DNA of 64,000 bases from Cardamine occulta (lineage: Eukaryota > Streptophyta > Magnoliopsida > Brassicales > Brassicaceae): NCBI GenBank assembly GCA_028015245.1, contig CM051383.1, forward strand, positions 14,912,229 to 14,976,228. The letters run 5' to 3'. The translations under genes were made by a program, and so were the position numbers. Under the pieces are notes generated by a model, which saw nothing but the letters and a program-made list of their open reading frames with translations, was not told the origin of the DNA and searched no databases. This document shows positions 1-13,071 of the stretch, piece after piece. How positions within the stretch are numbered: position 1 is the stretch's first letter; each line of letters starts with the position of its first letter.

Positions 1-2
1 CT

Positions 3-3000
3 TCAAGCCGTGATTAGAAATGGCTTGAAAGTAAGAGCTACTCCCACCACAACAATCACATTCAGGACAAAGAACACCATGTGTGATCCTGCATACATTT
101 TCAATTTATCCATGTTTAAGTATAAGAATTATGAACATCATACAGAATGGCCCAAGTGAAATATAATACCTGGTAGAAATGCGGCGTTTAGTCGCGTCTC
201 GCTCCAAGAAAATCTGCCAGCAAATAGAGATTAGTGTTTAAGAGATTACTGTTTCTTTGAATTTACATACGAGTTCATTTCGAAATGTTACTTACAAGAT
301 GCCAGCGCCCGCTGGTCCAACAGTTTTAAAGAGAGACATCGCGGTCATAGCAATGCCATTAGCAGCCCCTCTTTGGCTCTGATCCTGTTGTTTTGGTTGT
401 TTCATACCAAAAATAAGTTATACGGAGAATAAAAGATTGGTACACAGTTTACAAAAGATAAAAGACTGTGTGTTTACCACAGCTCTATTTTGAAGGATCA
501 ACAAGCCGGTTATGGCAGACACCTACAAAGACGGAACATGTCAGACTAAATTACACACAAAGGAGAAAGAACGAAAGAAAAGAATAAGCTTTTGCTTTTG
601 AACTTACACTTAGCACATTTATGAGGATTGACGCACAATTTAACATCAAGCTTAAACTCAGCCCTGACATATTTGCTATAAATGGATAACTCATTTGAAT
701 TGGTATCATCAGTGCCTGAAGTGAAAAAAAATTGTCAGAAAAACTATCTCTATCTTGTTGCATTCAAGTGCACTACATATAATCTGCAGAGAAGTATCAA
801 AGGGAATGTCAACTGACCCCAGCAAAACGGGTGACACCTATAGGTCCAAGCAGCTTCTCAGCAAAAGGATAAACAAAAACCTGAAAGGAGAATAGGCCGA
901 AACCTAAAGCAGAATTGTTGATGAGTGATAACACAGTCTCAATTTCATTAGTAAGAATTCTGCTTATTTATGATTGTTTAACTGTATCATACTGATTCAA
1001 ACTAAAGCAGACTTTAATCATCATTTTCACAAGTTCTTATCACTAAAACACAAGACTTTAAGAGCAGGGTGTTCTGCATACCTGAGATAGCAAGAACAGT
1101 ACCGACATCATTCGTTGAGTAGCTTAGACCTCCATATTTTCTTGGACTGTTAGCCCATAGTGCAAATATCTGCATAACCAGATTCCAAGTGATGATATGT
1201 TTCAATATCATCAAGAAATATAAACAACTGAAATCAAAGTTCAGAAGTAGTATATTAATTCATAATTGATTCAAGTAAATGAGGCAAGCAAGATGAGAGT
1301 ATGGATAATATTCTATTTTCACATACTTACCTCAGAGTATGCAGTATCATGTAGACACAGAACACAATACACAATGATAGATGACATTAGGGGCCAATTC
1401 TTCAAGAGAGAACCTTGAGAAGCCTTTCTTTCGTTTTTTCCTACTGTCCCAGTAGAAGCAGTGGATTCACCAGATGCAGCTTCAAGTATGTCATATGAGT
1501 CATCATGTGATGTGCTGTCCAGCTTATGATTGTGCAGTGTTTCCTACTCGGAGAAAGACATAGGAGACTTGTGAGTGAACTCTGTGCGAAATTTATTAAT
1601 AAAGAAAATAAACAATGAAGACAAGGTTCTCATTAGGCTCTGGAAGAAAACTAGAGTACCGGAATGAAGCAGCATAGTACAGTCACAACCAATGCAAAAG
1701 CTGATATCGTGAAGCAAGGCAACGCATATCGGAATCTGCAATACAATTGGCATATTATTTGAGATTCCACTATATCCATCCCACTAAATTCTTAACAGAG
1801 GAGTAGGAATACACACCTGCCAAAAATGGAGTCTTGGGAGAACACATTTGGATATTTGTCTGCCGGCTGATTTTTAGAGAACATTGAAAGGCATTAATTA
1901 GAAGAACGCTAGAAAGCTAAACATTAATGAATAGGCAGGAAAATTGCAGCAATGCGAGAGAGGTGTACACATGAAAAGCTTCAAGCATTTAGAATATAAG
2001 GAACGGAAAGGTTTGGAGAGCTAGGAAAACATAAACTTAGAAATTATCAACTTACCTGTGCTAAGAAACCCCCTAAAGCAGGGCCAATGATCAGTCCAAT
2101 GCCCCAAGCGGTACTAACCTGAAATAAGTAAAGTCACAAACGTCATGACACCAACAGTCAAAACATATAAAAGTTTGTGATGGAGAAGCTTACAGCTGAC
2201 ATTGCTGTAGCTTGATATTCATCACGAAATATCTCTGACGCATAGGCCTGAAAATTTTGACATTAACAGTTAGATATGAAAAAATGCGGTGTACGAACAA
2301 AAAGATTAAACCAAGAGTAGTAGTGGCAACAAAGAGGTCACCTTCATTGTTCCAAGCAAACAATTGAAACTCCCAAGAAGAAACCTCGTGCCAATTGCCA
2401 TCCAAAAGTTCATGCTTAAGCCAAAAAGGGCGTTGAAAATTGCACTGCAATAAAATAACTAATCAGTCATCTAAAGACAAACAGTGATAGATAAGTCAAA
2501 GTTATATTTAAGAATACTAACATTGATATAGTTCCCAAGAGGATAATCGGTTTTCTCCCATAACGGTCAGCCACAATTCCCCAGAATACTGACGTTAATG
2601 CTCTGCCAAGCATGAATGAGCACCCTTCGAAGTAGTAAGAGATTAATTAGAAAGAAACGTTAGATATATGGAGATTCAATGCAGAATAACAAGTGACTAA
2701 GGTAATTTCATCTCACCCACAAATCCAGCATAAAATCCAATATCTTTCTCCGTCTTTGCAACACCAAAATCCTCAATCTATTAAAACAAAAGGAGACATG
2801 GAGGACATATTATTGAGAGCCTTTGATAAAAGAACAGTACTGTATGCGATGAGGTATACATCTTCATCTGTTTAAAACCCTCCAACTGTGTACACCATAT
2901 CTCTCAATTTACAAATCTATAATATGATAGCTTTTAAACTCTGTAATCAAACTACTCACCATATAATAGAGGAATGGATAGAGTGAAGAGATCGGCAAAG

Positions 3001-3451
3001 CTGCAAAAGAAATGAAATCACATAAGAACACATGCGAATTGCATAGTGAATCTTCATTACTTTCAACAGAAGAAAGATTTCTCACAATTATCCAAAAACA
3101 TTAGCAGCAAATTAAATTATCCAATAATCAATTTCCGGAATCTCTTCAAAGTAGTTGAAAATGTCAAATATCCACACAAAAAAAAAACTAGTAGAATTTG
3201 TCTGAGTCTTTCATAAACAATTCCGATACAAAAATCTGAAAGAGATAAAATATTAACAGAACCAAAACTATAAGTGAAACAAAGAAGGCGAAGAAGGAGT
3301 TACAAGTGGAGAGGACAATGATCCAAACGAAGGAAAGCTCTAGGTAAGGATATCCACGGCGGAGCTTCTTCATCTGCTCAACTTTACATCCCGGACATCC
3401 GTCGTGATACTTATGCTTCTCCAACAACGGTTCCTTGTACTCGTCCGCCAT
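3..3451 (-). CDS. ZIF1: ZIF1-like MFS transporter (zinc-induced facilitator)
   Basis: Seventeen exons (3451-3304, 3000-2960, 2777-2717, 2624-2522, 2444-2342, 2247-2194, 2118-2056, 1866-1817, 1735-1660, 1543-1331, 1169-1082, 903-818, 715-608, 522-478, 384-296, 213-170, 88-3) give a 485-residue protein. The family is a plant major facilitator group. Arabidopsis ZIF1 sits in the vacuolar membrane and supports vacuolar nicotianamine and zinc storage. Visible marks are the N-terminal CPGC cysteines, the loop WGIVADRYGRKP after the second helix, and the family signature WGIGLIIGPALGG. Twelve membrane helices are expected. The stop codon lies at the very edge of the window, so the 3'UTR is outside. 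A TATATATA run around 3714-3726 and a likely intron in the 5' leader precede the ATG. Assignment to ZIF1 rather than its paralogues ZIFL1/ZIFL2 rests on the SIG4 neighbour. Confidence 0.93.
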
Positions 3452-5163
3452 TTCCTCCTTTCCAATTCAACTCCGGCGCACAGACTAAAATTCAGAACCT
3501 GAAAATTCCAAAATAAATTAACAAAAGCTAACCGCCGAAATGAATCGAAAATTAAAGGAAATAATCAATGCGAATATTTCAAAAATCGTATATGGAAATG
3601 AATGAATACCACACACAGATTCTCTCTTGGGTCGCTGGAGCCAAAACGTGGAAGTGAAAAAGACGAAGAGACGGTCACGTAACAGCGAATATATATTATG
3701 TACAAAAGGATGTGTATATATATAAGACAAAAGGTGGTCACCAAATGTGTGTCATCATAATAATCTCCTTCACATGTTCACGGACCTTAAAGCTCCCAAT
3801 TTTTGTTTTCCACTCAATTCTCCTTACACAAAAATACAAAGTTACTTTCGAATTTTGAATAAATTGTTAGTTTATTTAAAAGTGATTCTTGTAATTTTTA
3901 AAATAATTTTGAGATATTATAATAGTTCGAGAGGACTAATCGTATCGTAGGAGCCCAAGAGGAATGTTTTTTGAAGTCACATGGGATAATGCAGACAGGA
4001 GGAAAGAGACAATTGATGCTCGTAAGTGGAGAGACATTCAAATTGGACTAAATTATCGTGTTTGTCTATTGATTTTTCTTCATGACTTGGAATGGTTATC
4101 TCATTTAGCAAATCCAATTCGTTCACGTGTGTATACTAGAATGTTTATTTCAATAGTGATTCATTTGTCCTGTTAGGGAAAGATTTATCCTCAAAATTAA
4201 AGCAGCAGGTTCTTTAAGATTACTCTGTACTTTACTTTATTGGTTATATTAAAAAAATTTAATCATTGGAACAAAAGGTCGATAGCCTTTGTAATTTTAT
4301 ATATGGATAGAGGTTTGTAGCTTCCTCCGTAGATTGATTTCTTTTTACTTCGAAATCAAAAATTCAAAACTTTCAGAATCGGAAAATGCAATTTTACATT
4401 ATCGTTCCTATTTTTGACAATCTTTATCATAGCAATAAACTATATTGTATCACAAAAAAGGGGAAAAATATAGCAGTACTAAGAAAAATATTAGAAATTA
4501 TTTTTTACTACTTTTGTAATTTTTTCTAACTATTTTGATATTGCTTATATATATATTTGTTAAATTTGTTTACCTTTGTGTCAATAATCATTTATTATAT
4601 AATAATAATTGACTCTTAGTCTTGAGTCGTGTGGACAAATCCACGTCAGCAATATTAGTGGAGCCCGCCATTAAATCACGAGGATTCACAGAGCTCCGCG
4701 TGTTTGGCACACAGTACACCACAAGCAGCGCGTTGCTCCCACCCTTCAGCACGTGGGGTCATGACAGTGACACTTGGTCCAGATCTCTCTTCTAACGTAT
4801 ATGTGACATATGTGTAAGAGAAAATATAAACTACAATTCAATTTTATTGGGCTTTTCTATTAGGGTCCACAAACAATAAATTTGGGCCAAACCCAAGTTA
4901 TTTTATGGCATATCTAGCCCTATCTTGATGTCATGTAATTTCCAATTTTTTCCGCAAAATTGTTACATTTCAAAATTCGTAAAAAAATAAAAAATCAACT
5001 AACTCCACCAAATTTAATTGGGGATAACTGATATGACGCAAATGCTCTATAGTCTATAATAAGTAACTCAATAACGGATTATCTTCTGCTTCCATCCATT
5101 GGACCAAAAAGAAGATAGATAAAATAAATAATATCAAAGGTGTAGAAGCTCTGCAGCTCATCC
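3452..5163. other. Divergent ZIF1/SIG4 intergenic region
   Basis: About 1.7 kb of AT-rich DNA between two divergent genes. It holds the ZIF1 5' leader and promoter at its left end (TATA-like run near 3714-3726). A more GC-rich patch at about 4630-4790 contains ACGTCA and CACGTG elements and probably belongs to the SIG4 promoter. A 70-codon ORF at 3964-4176 (+) has no recognisable domain and I do not call it a gene. Confidence 0.6.
4750..4755. promoter_or_regulatory. G-box (CACGTG) upstream of SIG4
   Basis: A perfect palindromic CACGTG followed by GGG lies about 410 bp before the SIG4 start codon, in a GC-rich island of an otherwise AT-rich spacer. G-boxes bind bZIP and bHLH factors such as HY5 and PIFs. 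Function here is inferred from position only. Confidence 0.35.
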
Positions 5164-6773
5164 ATGGCGACGATACCCACCACAGCCACCGCAACTATGT
5201 GTCCTTCTCCTCCTGTTCCAACAATTTCTCCATTACTCAGAACAACTCACCAATGTCAACCATCTCCGTCTTCATCATCCCCATCTTCTATTAAGCTTGC
5301 AACGGCTCTGGTTTCCGGTGAGGCCACGGTAAATAGAGCAACTGAGAGCTCCGTGATGATCAAACCTGAAAAATGGGGAAGTCAATTAGAAAAGAGGAGG
5401 AAGAGGAGGAGAAGAAGAAGAGTAGGTTTCGAGATACAAGAAGAGGAAAATGCTGGCGCTGAAGTAGAAACAGATACAGTTAGTGTTCCTATTGTTGGAG
5501 CTTCACGATCTGGGTTCTTAAGTCGTTTAGAGGAGGTTCAACTTTGCTTGTACCTCAAGGTATATATCATTTATTTATGGAAGATTCAAACTTTATATAC
5601 TTGTTGGTGGTTTGTGTAAGAATTGTGTTAGTCCTATCTCATTATAGTTTTTTCCTGTAACAGGAAGGAGCAAAACTTGAAAATCTGGGAACAAGTGTTG
5701 AAGAGAATGAAATGGTATCAGTATTGTTGTCTAGTGGCAAAGGGAAGAAGAAGCGTAGTGCAAATGAAATATTATGCCGAAGAAGAGAAGCGAGAGAAAA
5801 GATAACTCGTTGCTACCGTAGGCTAGTTGTCTCTATTGCATCAGGGTACCAAGGCAAAGGGTTGAATTTGCAAGACCTGATTCAAGAAGGAAGCATAGGA
5901 CTCCTTCGAGGAGCTGAGAGATTTGATCCCGACCGAGGCTACAAACTATCAACTTATGTCTACTGGTGGATCAAACAAGCCATTCTAAGGGCTATTGCCC
6001 ACAAGTCTAGACTCGTTAAATTGCCGGTGAGTTCTGCAATTATCAACATTTTGATTGAATTAAGTATATGAATGTGTGTTACATTTGTATAGTTGCTACC
6101 ATCTTTAAATGTTGACATTATGTGCATCAACCATATGAAGTCATATTGCTACAATGAGTTCCTCTTGAAGTGGTAAGTAATTAGTGAATGCATCGTTTTA
6201 GCTTGTTGTGTGTAGGGAAGCATGTGGGAATTGACGGCAAAAGTTGCAGAAGCTAGTAATGTGTTGACAAGAAAACTAAGACGGCAACCAAGCTGTGAAG
6301 AGATTTCAGAGCACCTCAACCTCAGTGTATCAGCGGTTAGACTAGCTGTGGAACGGAGCAGATCCCCTGTTTCTTTAGACCGAGTCGCGTCTCATAATGG
6401 CCGCATGACATTGCAGGTACTTTATTTTTTCCATGAAAATGTAATGTAGAGAGAGATCAGTGGACTCATGATTTACCATGTTCAGGAGATTATACGAGGA
6501 CCGGATGAAACAATGCCAGAGGAGATGGTGAAAAGGGAACACATCAAGCATGAGATAAAACAGCTTTTGGGGACTCTTAGTGCGAGAGAATCTCGAGTAT
6601 TGGGACTTTACTTTGGGCTCAACGGAGAGACTCCCATGTCGTTTGAAGAGATAGGTAAGTCATTGAAGCTTTCAAGAGAGAGGGTGAGGCAAATCAATGG
6701 CATTGCTTTGACTAAACTACGAAATGTATATAATGTGGATGATTTGAAAATATACTATTCCTCTAGCGAATGA
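5164..6773 (+). CDS. SIG4: Plastid RNA polymerase sigma factor SIG4
   Basis: Four exons (5164-5559, 5664-6026, 6216-6416, 6486-6773) encode about 415 residues, close to the 419 of Arabidopsis SIG4. The product is a nuclear-encoded sigma-70 factor for the plastid bacterial-type RNA polymerase. Arabidopsis SIG4 is known mainly for driving ndhF. The Ser/Pro/Thr-rich N-terminus looks like a transit peptide and is followed by a very basic Lys/Arg run near residue 80. Region 2 (about residues 180-253) contains DLIQEGSIGLLRGAERFD and STYVYWWIKQAI. Region 3 is in exon 3. Region 4 (about 340-405) has EEIGKSLKLSRERVRQI, a helix-turn-helix for the -35 element. The ancestry is cyanobacterial through the plastid. 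It runs tail to tail with the UPF0114 gene, with only about 100 bp between stop codons. Confidence 0.95.
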
Positions 6774-6875
6774 AGGAAATTGGTTGTTCAAAATCATTAA
6801 TATATATATAGCAATTAAAACCAAAAGACATATTTGAGTTGGATCTGTACAAATAGAGAATTATATGAAAGGGTT

Positions 6876-7910
6876 TCACTGCTCTCCTTTGTGGAGATTA
6901 TGGAGGATATAGAGAGAAGCAGAAGACAAGAAGATACAAACGGAATAACTAAGCAAATCAAGACCGGTGGCGATGATAACCATCTTGCTTCTCTCGAACA
7001 TCTTCACTAGAAGAATCATAACAATGACATGTCCAACTTTGGTTTTCAGCTCATCTAGTGAGCTTATCTTCATCCATTTTGGTCTCTCCTTCATGGCAAA
7101 CATTCCAAAGAGAGAAGAGGCTTTAAGGGCACGATCGGATTCCGGAGGGAGATCAGAGGGAGAGTGACTGATGAAGAGTCCATACAAACCCATACTAAAT
7201 ATTAGCATAACTGTCCCAGCCAGATAAACATCTGCAAAAATCAATTTTCACACAGAAGGGATATTATTACTATAACAAGACAAACCGGGCTTATATCATA
7301 TATGAGGGAATTGATTTTTACCTATAGCTTCGACTAGGCGTAAAACCATTTGGCCGGTGTGGATGCCTTTGGCACAGTTAGTCCAATAGACTTTATACGC
7401 CTCAACTATGTAGACACACCCCTATAACATAATGAGTCATTACATTACTACTTTAATGGCAAAAACATTTCAGACTAAAACCACAAGTTAGTTTACATTG
7501 AGGAAGCAGAGTAGTGAACCAGCCAGCGAACCTCCTACGGCCAAGAGCGCCAGGAACCGGAAATCAAATATTATCTGCTCCATCCACAAATACATCAAAA
7601 ACGAAAATTTCAAAGTCTCTAAATCAATATAAAAGAAGAAATGGTTATGGTTTTGATTTATTTTTACCCTCTCAACATTGGCTTCGGTAGAACGAAAGAA
7701 CCGAGCGACTGCGCTGTTGTCGTTATGAGTTGTTCCATATGAATTGGGCAACGTGTTCCCGTTGACCGGAGGAGTCGATGCCGATGACTCCTTAGACGAT
7801 GAGCCAAGAGTTGCCAGCGGTAACTGGAAACGGCGGCGCGTGGGTAACACGAGATATTTAGGCACGGAAACGGAGAGCGGAGTCGCTGAGATTAACGTGG
7901 AGAGAGCCAT
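6876..7910 (-). CDS. Plastid UPF0114 (YqhA-like) membrane protein
   Basis: Four exons (7910-7668, 7574-7497, 7421-7322, 7231-6876) encode 258 residues. The first 60 or so residues are rich in Ser, Thr and Arg and look like a plastid transit peptide. The rest matches the UPF0114/YqhA family of small bacterial membrane proteins. Four hydrophobic segments are visible: FRFLALLAVGGSLAGSLLCF, VYLAGTVMLIFSMGLYGLFI, VGHVIVMILLVKMF and LLSYSVCIFLSSASLYIL. The family signature around LKTKVGHVIVM is present. Biochemical function is unknown, and envelope or thylakoid location is inferred. By position this is the orthologue of Arabidopsis At5g13720. The start is the first ATG giving the transit peptide. 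Confidence 0.85.
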
Positions 7911-9108
7911 AGGTAAGTATTTGAAATAGAGAGATGGGCGCGGAGCTTCTTCACTATATCTCTAACAGTGAGTTGGTTAATGGCGGAGGCACAAGTAGAA
8001 GAATGATCGGAGCGTCGGCTGGGGAGCGCGGAGGATTAGGCGGGAGAGAAATATGTGGTGTGTAGATAAAGTTGTTATTTTTCTTTAGAAATTTCAACCA
8101 AACGGTCAATTCTTTATTATCTTGATTATCTCTACAGGTACATAAATATCCGTAAATTTAGAAAATCTCTAAACCTACGTTATTATTATTTTTCTAATGC
8201 TTTGTGATATAATCGATGTTGTCTCGGCTTCAATATTATTTTTTTGCTGTTTCAATATTATTTTGTTTCTTTCTTCAATATTAATTTGATAATATATATG
8301 ACAGAATTCTAACAGAACTACCGATAAATATGAACATGTATAAGGTTTCAAGATTAAATTAAAAGCCAAAAGGGATTTTACTAAAAGTCGGACATCAGTT
8401 CATTATTTAACACGGTCTTTAACGAAGAAAATTTTCATCAAAGTACAGACTAATCATAATTTTTTTATAGAAAACATGATATTTTTACCACCATAAATAT
8501 TCACGTCGGTCTAAAAAAATATAAATAGTGAATTTTCTTTTTGATAGTTAAATAGTGGAGGTTCGTAGTTAATACTAGATTCGAAAATACATACAGTTGA
8601 CAATATTACCATTTTTCCCAGCAACATGCATGATGCATGTTTGAATTTGAGTAATATCACATCAAAAACATAATCAGAGTTATTTCATGTTTATTCGTAG
8701 TTCGTGAGATCTAATATAGGTTCTTATAAATAAGATAAGGTCAATACTATAAGTTATAAGAAATGAGCTAGTGGAGAATATACTTGCGAGTATCATTTTA
8801 TAAATATTTGATTTAAGCCACTAAGAGAAGAGGATATAATGGTAAATTCAGGTGTAGGCACTCTATGCGTCATCGCTGGGGTTGACCCCTTGTTGTCACC
8901 TCTCTCCAACAGTTTTAGATACAAGTAAGGCAGTCAGGTGCCACTTAGCTCTTCCCCACCACTCTCTCTATCTCTCTTCCAAAATAAGACCTCGTAAGTC
9001 TACCTCCAATGGTGTTCTTCGATTCACATTCCTCTTATTCACCTTGATTCATCATTCACTCTCGCTTTTGCAGATCTCGTTCGTTGTAGAACATCCAAGC
9101 CTGGAAAT
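7911..9108. other. Divergent UPF0114/SMT1 intergenic region
   Basis: About 1.2 kb. The left 130 bp are the likely leader and promoter of the UPF0114 gene. The middle (8050-8830) is AT-rich with no gene signal. The right end holds the SMT1 leader: a CT-rich stretch and a probable 5'UTR intron at about 8994-9073 (donor CTC/GTAAGT, acceptor TTTTGCAG/ATC). Confidence 0.6.
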
Positions 9109-11916
9109 ATGGATCTCGCGTCGAATCTAGGTGGCAAGATCGATAAATCCGATGTTCTCACCGCCGTCGAAAAGTATAATTTTCCTCCTCTCTTTTTTCC
9201 TCGATCGTAGTTTCATTCTTCGATTCACTTACAATTCGAGTTTTTCTTCTCATGCAAATTTGATCTCTTATTTCCAACTTGTTTTACAACATCGAATGTT
9301 ATGTGCACTATCTCCTTATTATTGAATCGATTTTTTTTTCTTTTTTTTACCAATACTACGAATCCGTGATGTTATTGGTTTTCGCCTCTATTTTTTGGAA
9401 CTGAGCTTTCAATACAGCAGGAAAAAAGGACTGAGATGGTCCACTTTTTTTTTTTTTTTTCTTTTTCTGTTTGTGTAAAGATCCTTTTGACGTGTATGTA
9501 ACTAGTGTCACGTTCTCGAGGGCCCGAACCTATCTTATTGTCATTGACAACATCTATCTATCGTATTGTCATTGACAATCTTTAACAATAATAATATAAA
9601 TTTTAGTACTTGTGATATCACTTCTTTATGAAGCATCATCTGAAATAAATTCTTGTTTGGTCCATATTGTGGACTTGGACTGTTTTCTAATTTTTTTTTT
9701 TTGGGTCTTTTTTTTTACTGTGGACATTATTAATTTTTAGTGATTCGACGATTCAGGTATGAGCAATATCATGTCTTCCATGGAGGAAACGAGGAAGAGA
9801 GAAAAGCTAATTACACAGACATGGTAAAATCCAATAATGTTTTTACTTTTTCTAAAGTTTTCACCACCTTGAAACTGACCCTATCCTTGCATCCTATATG
9901 CTTTTCTCACCGTTGAATAAGTCATCTTTAGTGTTCCAGGATATCATATTCTTAATAGATAAGTATTGCTTCAGTAGGCCATGTATTGAAGTTCTTTTAA
10001 AGACAACAGATCATTGCCTAATCCTTATAATATTTCAGGTTAATAAGTATTATGACCTTGCTACTAGCTTTTATGAATATGGTTGGGGAGAATCCTTCCA
10101 TTTTGCACACAGGTGATTCTTCACTCTCCACTTCTCTACTAGTCTATTTCAAGTTGTCCTTCTTGCAGCCATAGATGCTGATAATCTACTTATATATTAC
10201 TGAAAAGCATGAGTTTTGGGTTTCTAGATGGAAAGGAGAATCACTTCGAGAGAGTATCAAAAGGCACGAGCACTTCCTTGCTCTTCAACTTGGCATTAAA
10301 CCAGGACAAAAAGTATCATAACATTAACTGAGCGCTTGAAAATGGACCTTTCGCCATCAGATGCTCATTTCCTTTATGTTTCTTCTTAATAGGTACTGGA
10401 TTTAGGATGTGGCATTGGTGGACCGCTCAGAGAAATTGCAAGATTCAGGTAAAATGACTGCACATACCAAAAGCACACACTCTGTACATCATGCATTTAT
10501 ACCTATAATCAGTTTTGAAGTAAGATTTCATGGTTAGGAACATTTTTCCATTATGAAGTGTGTTTGTGTTTCCTCTGCTGCAGCAATTCATCTGTTACAG
10601 GGCTCAACAATAATGAATACCAGATCACCAGAGGCAAGGTAATGTATCTATATTTGTGAAAGATGTTACATTCTTGTCATTTAATCATCTGATTTATGTC
10701 TTTTGCGATTCATATTGGCATTCTTTTATTTGCAGGAACTAAACCGACTTGCTGGAGTCGACAAGACATGTAACTATGTGAAGGTCAGTTGAATTCGTAG
10801 TTCTTGTGATTACTGCATAAGTTGTATATCATGGTTTTGATAAGAAAACATCTTGCGATGGTCAATTTGATGAAGGTTGTTGTCACTTGTTAATCTTGCA
10901 GGCTGACTTCATGAAGATGCCATTCCCTGAAAACAGTTTTGATGCAGTTTATGCAATCGAAGCAACTTGCCATGCACCTGATGCAGTATGTGAATTTCTA
11001 AACAGATATTATTGTGTTGGTTTCTTCCCTGCATTTTATATGTATTATATGATTCATCATTATGATCTCAACTACAGTATGGATGCTACAAAGAGATCTA
11101 CAGAGTGCTAAAGCCTGGACAATGTTTTGCTGCCTATGAATGGTGCATGACTGATGCATTCGACCCTGCTAACGCGGAACATCAGAAGATAAAGGTTTAG
11201 TGTATCCCTTGCATCTTTCCATATTATTTATTTGTGTTTGTTTTATCAGCATGAATACAAAAAAAGACTCCACTTTGCAGGGAGAGATAGAGATTGGAGA
11301 TGGTCTGCCTGACATTAGGCTGACTACAAAATGCCTTGAAGCTCTGGAGCAGGCCGGTTTTGAAGTAAGTATCTGATTTTACAGAGCTTCTCTGTTTCCA
11401 AACACATCAACATTTCAACATCTAAGTACTACTTGTGTGTTGGATAAAGGTAATATGGGAAAAAGATCTGGCCAAGGACGCACCGGTCCCATGGTACTTA
11501 CCTTTGGACAAAAACCACTTTTCACTCAGTAGCTTCCGCTTAACAGCTGTTGGACGATTCATAACCAAAAACATGGTAAAAAACTTGCTTTAACTCATTT
11601 GCCAAATCTCATCAACTATTCTTGTTCATCTAACCGAACTTGTTATTGTTATTTATGTGGTAGGTCAAGGTCCTTGAATACATAAGACTTGCACCTAAAG
11701 GAAGCCAAAGGGTCTCAAATTTTCTGGAGCAAGCCGCAGAAGGATTAGTCGACGGTGGAAGGTAAAGAGGATACCACCTTTTATTTATTTCCCATTCAAG
11801 ATTCAAATAAGATCTCTTTTTGGGGGTAAAATTCTAAATCTCCTGTTGGATTAATGTTTGACAGGAAAGAGATTTTCACGCCAATGTATTTCTTCTTGGC
11901 CCGGAAGCCAGAGTGA
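9109..11916 (+). CDS. SMT1: Sterol C-24 methyltransferase 1 (cycloartenol methyltransferase)
   Basis: Thirteen short exons (9109-9173, 9757-9823, 10039-10112, 10228-10312, 10393-10448, 10584-10638, 10736-10783, 10902-10985, 11078-11194, 11281-11364, 11450-11575, 11664-11761, 11865-11916) give exactly 336 residues, the Arabidopsis SMT1 length. The enzyme transfers the first methyl group from S-adenosylmethionine to C-24 of cycloartenol in the ER, the first committed step to plant sterols. The sterol-binding motif YEYGWGESFHF is at residues 56-66. The SAM-binding motif VLDLGCGIGGP follows at about 98-108, with EATCHAPD further on. The C-terminal part shows the SMT-specific region containing WEKDLAKD and WYLPLDKN. 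A 5'UTR intron is likely. The start is fixed by homology (MDLASNLGG). Confidence 0.97.
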
Positions 11917-13071
11917 GTGGATGAGAGATGGTCATCGTAGGTCGAGTGAATTGACAAATTTCTCAGTTTGCTTATTTTTTTCTTTGTTCATCTCCTTTGT
12001 TTCAGTGTTTCGAATGATGATATCTCTTAGATTTGAAAAAAACCTTGTTGCATTTCCTTATTCACCAATACTATATTTTGGATGTTGTTAACAACATGTC
12101 ACGTGTTCATGTGCAGTCTGTCACTAAATCATGTGCATATGCGCAAAAGATCTTTGGAATATCTTTTCTCTTTAGATCTAAGCTCTTTTCGTTAGTTAAA
12201 AAAATCTAAAAACTTATTTTGTTGTTTTTTGCCACAAGTCGACAATGGGACCAACCTACACGAATAGGCTTGGCCTTTGGATTCTTTTTAATATCCTGAG
12301 ATTCGCTGAGCTCCCTTAATTTTAGGAAGAATCTATGTTTTTTTTTCTCTATGGATCTAATCATAATTTTAATTTTTATCTCTTGAGTCTAACCTTCTCT
12401 GTCGATTAAGGAAAATTAAATATTTATTCACTGATTGAATTACCACAGCCAGTAGAAAAATATGATAAAATAAATAGAACAAAAGTATGTTTTTAAATAA
12501 GGAATAGGAAAATAAAACAAGTTAGAAGAAGAAATGTTTTTTTTTTCCCTTGATCTATGCTCTTTTCTAGTCACTCCATAATTTAAACAAGAGCAAAAAA
12601 AAAAAAACTTCAACAGTACCAAATTAGTACCAATTAGAAATTGAATAAATCACAATTTTCATTTAACCAAAAAATAAAATAAATCACAATCATTTTCCTC
12701 AAAAAAGTATGGCCCAAGTAAGTAAAGTTTGACTCAAACCGTTTGAGGCTAATTTGCCAGGGGATGATAAATAATTATATTTTTCTTTTAAAGCAAAATT
12801 ACTTACTGGGCCCATAATTATTATTTTGTTTGGGGCTTTACAATACTTTAGGCCTGGCTCTGATTTACACACATGAAAAAAAACACCCCAAAGCCATAAG
12901 TTTGACCTTATAAAGCGCGTCTAGCACACGCGTTCAACAGTGCTTAAGTTCGATGTAGAAGTAGAATTCCTCCCTTCTATATAAAAAAAACCCAAACGAA
13001 CTAACAAGAAACTAACAAGAAACAACAAACACGAAACAAACAAACAACACCTTCCTCTATCAATCTCTCTA
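11917..13071. other. SMT1-PAO1 intergenic region
   Basis: About 1.15 kb holding the SMT1 3'UTR at the left and the PAO1 promoter at the right. TATAAAG at about 12909 and TATATAAAA at about 12978 are candidate TATA boxes. The latter is about 95 bp before the PAO1 ATG. No gene or repeat is evident in between. Confidence 0.55.

Noticed and set aside
3964..4176. 70-codon ORF in the ZIF1/SIG4 spacer
   Set aside because: No recognisable family, no splice partners, and a length expected by chance in 1.7 kb.
5164..6773. Bacterial-looking sigma factor, and likewise the UPF0114, TypA and CobN-like genes, as horizontal transfer
   Set aside because: All have plant introns and transit peptides and are standard nuclear genes of plastid ancestry in Brassicaceae.
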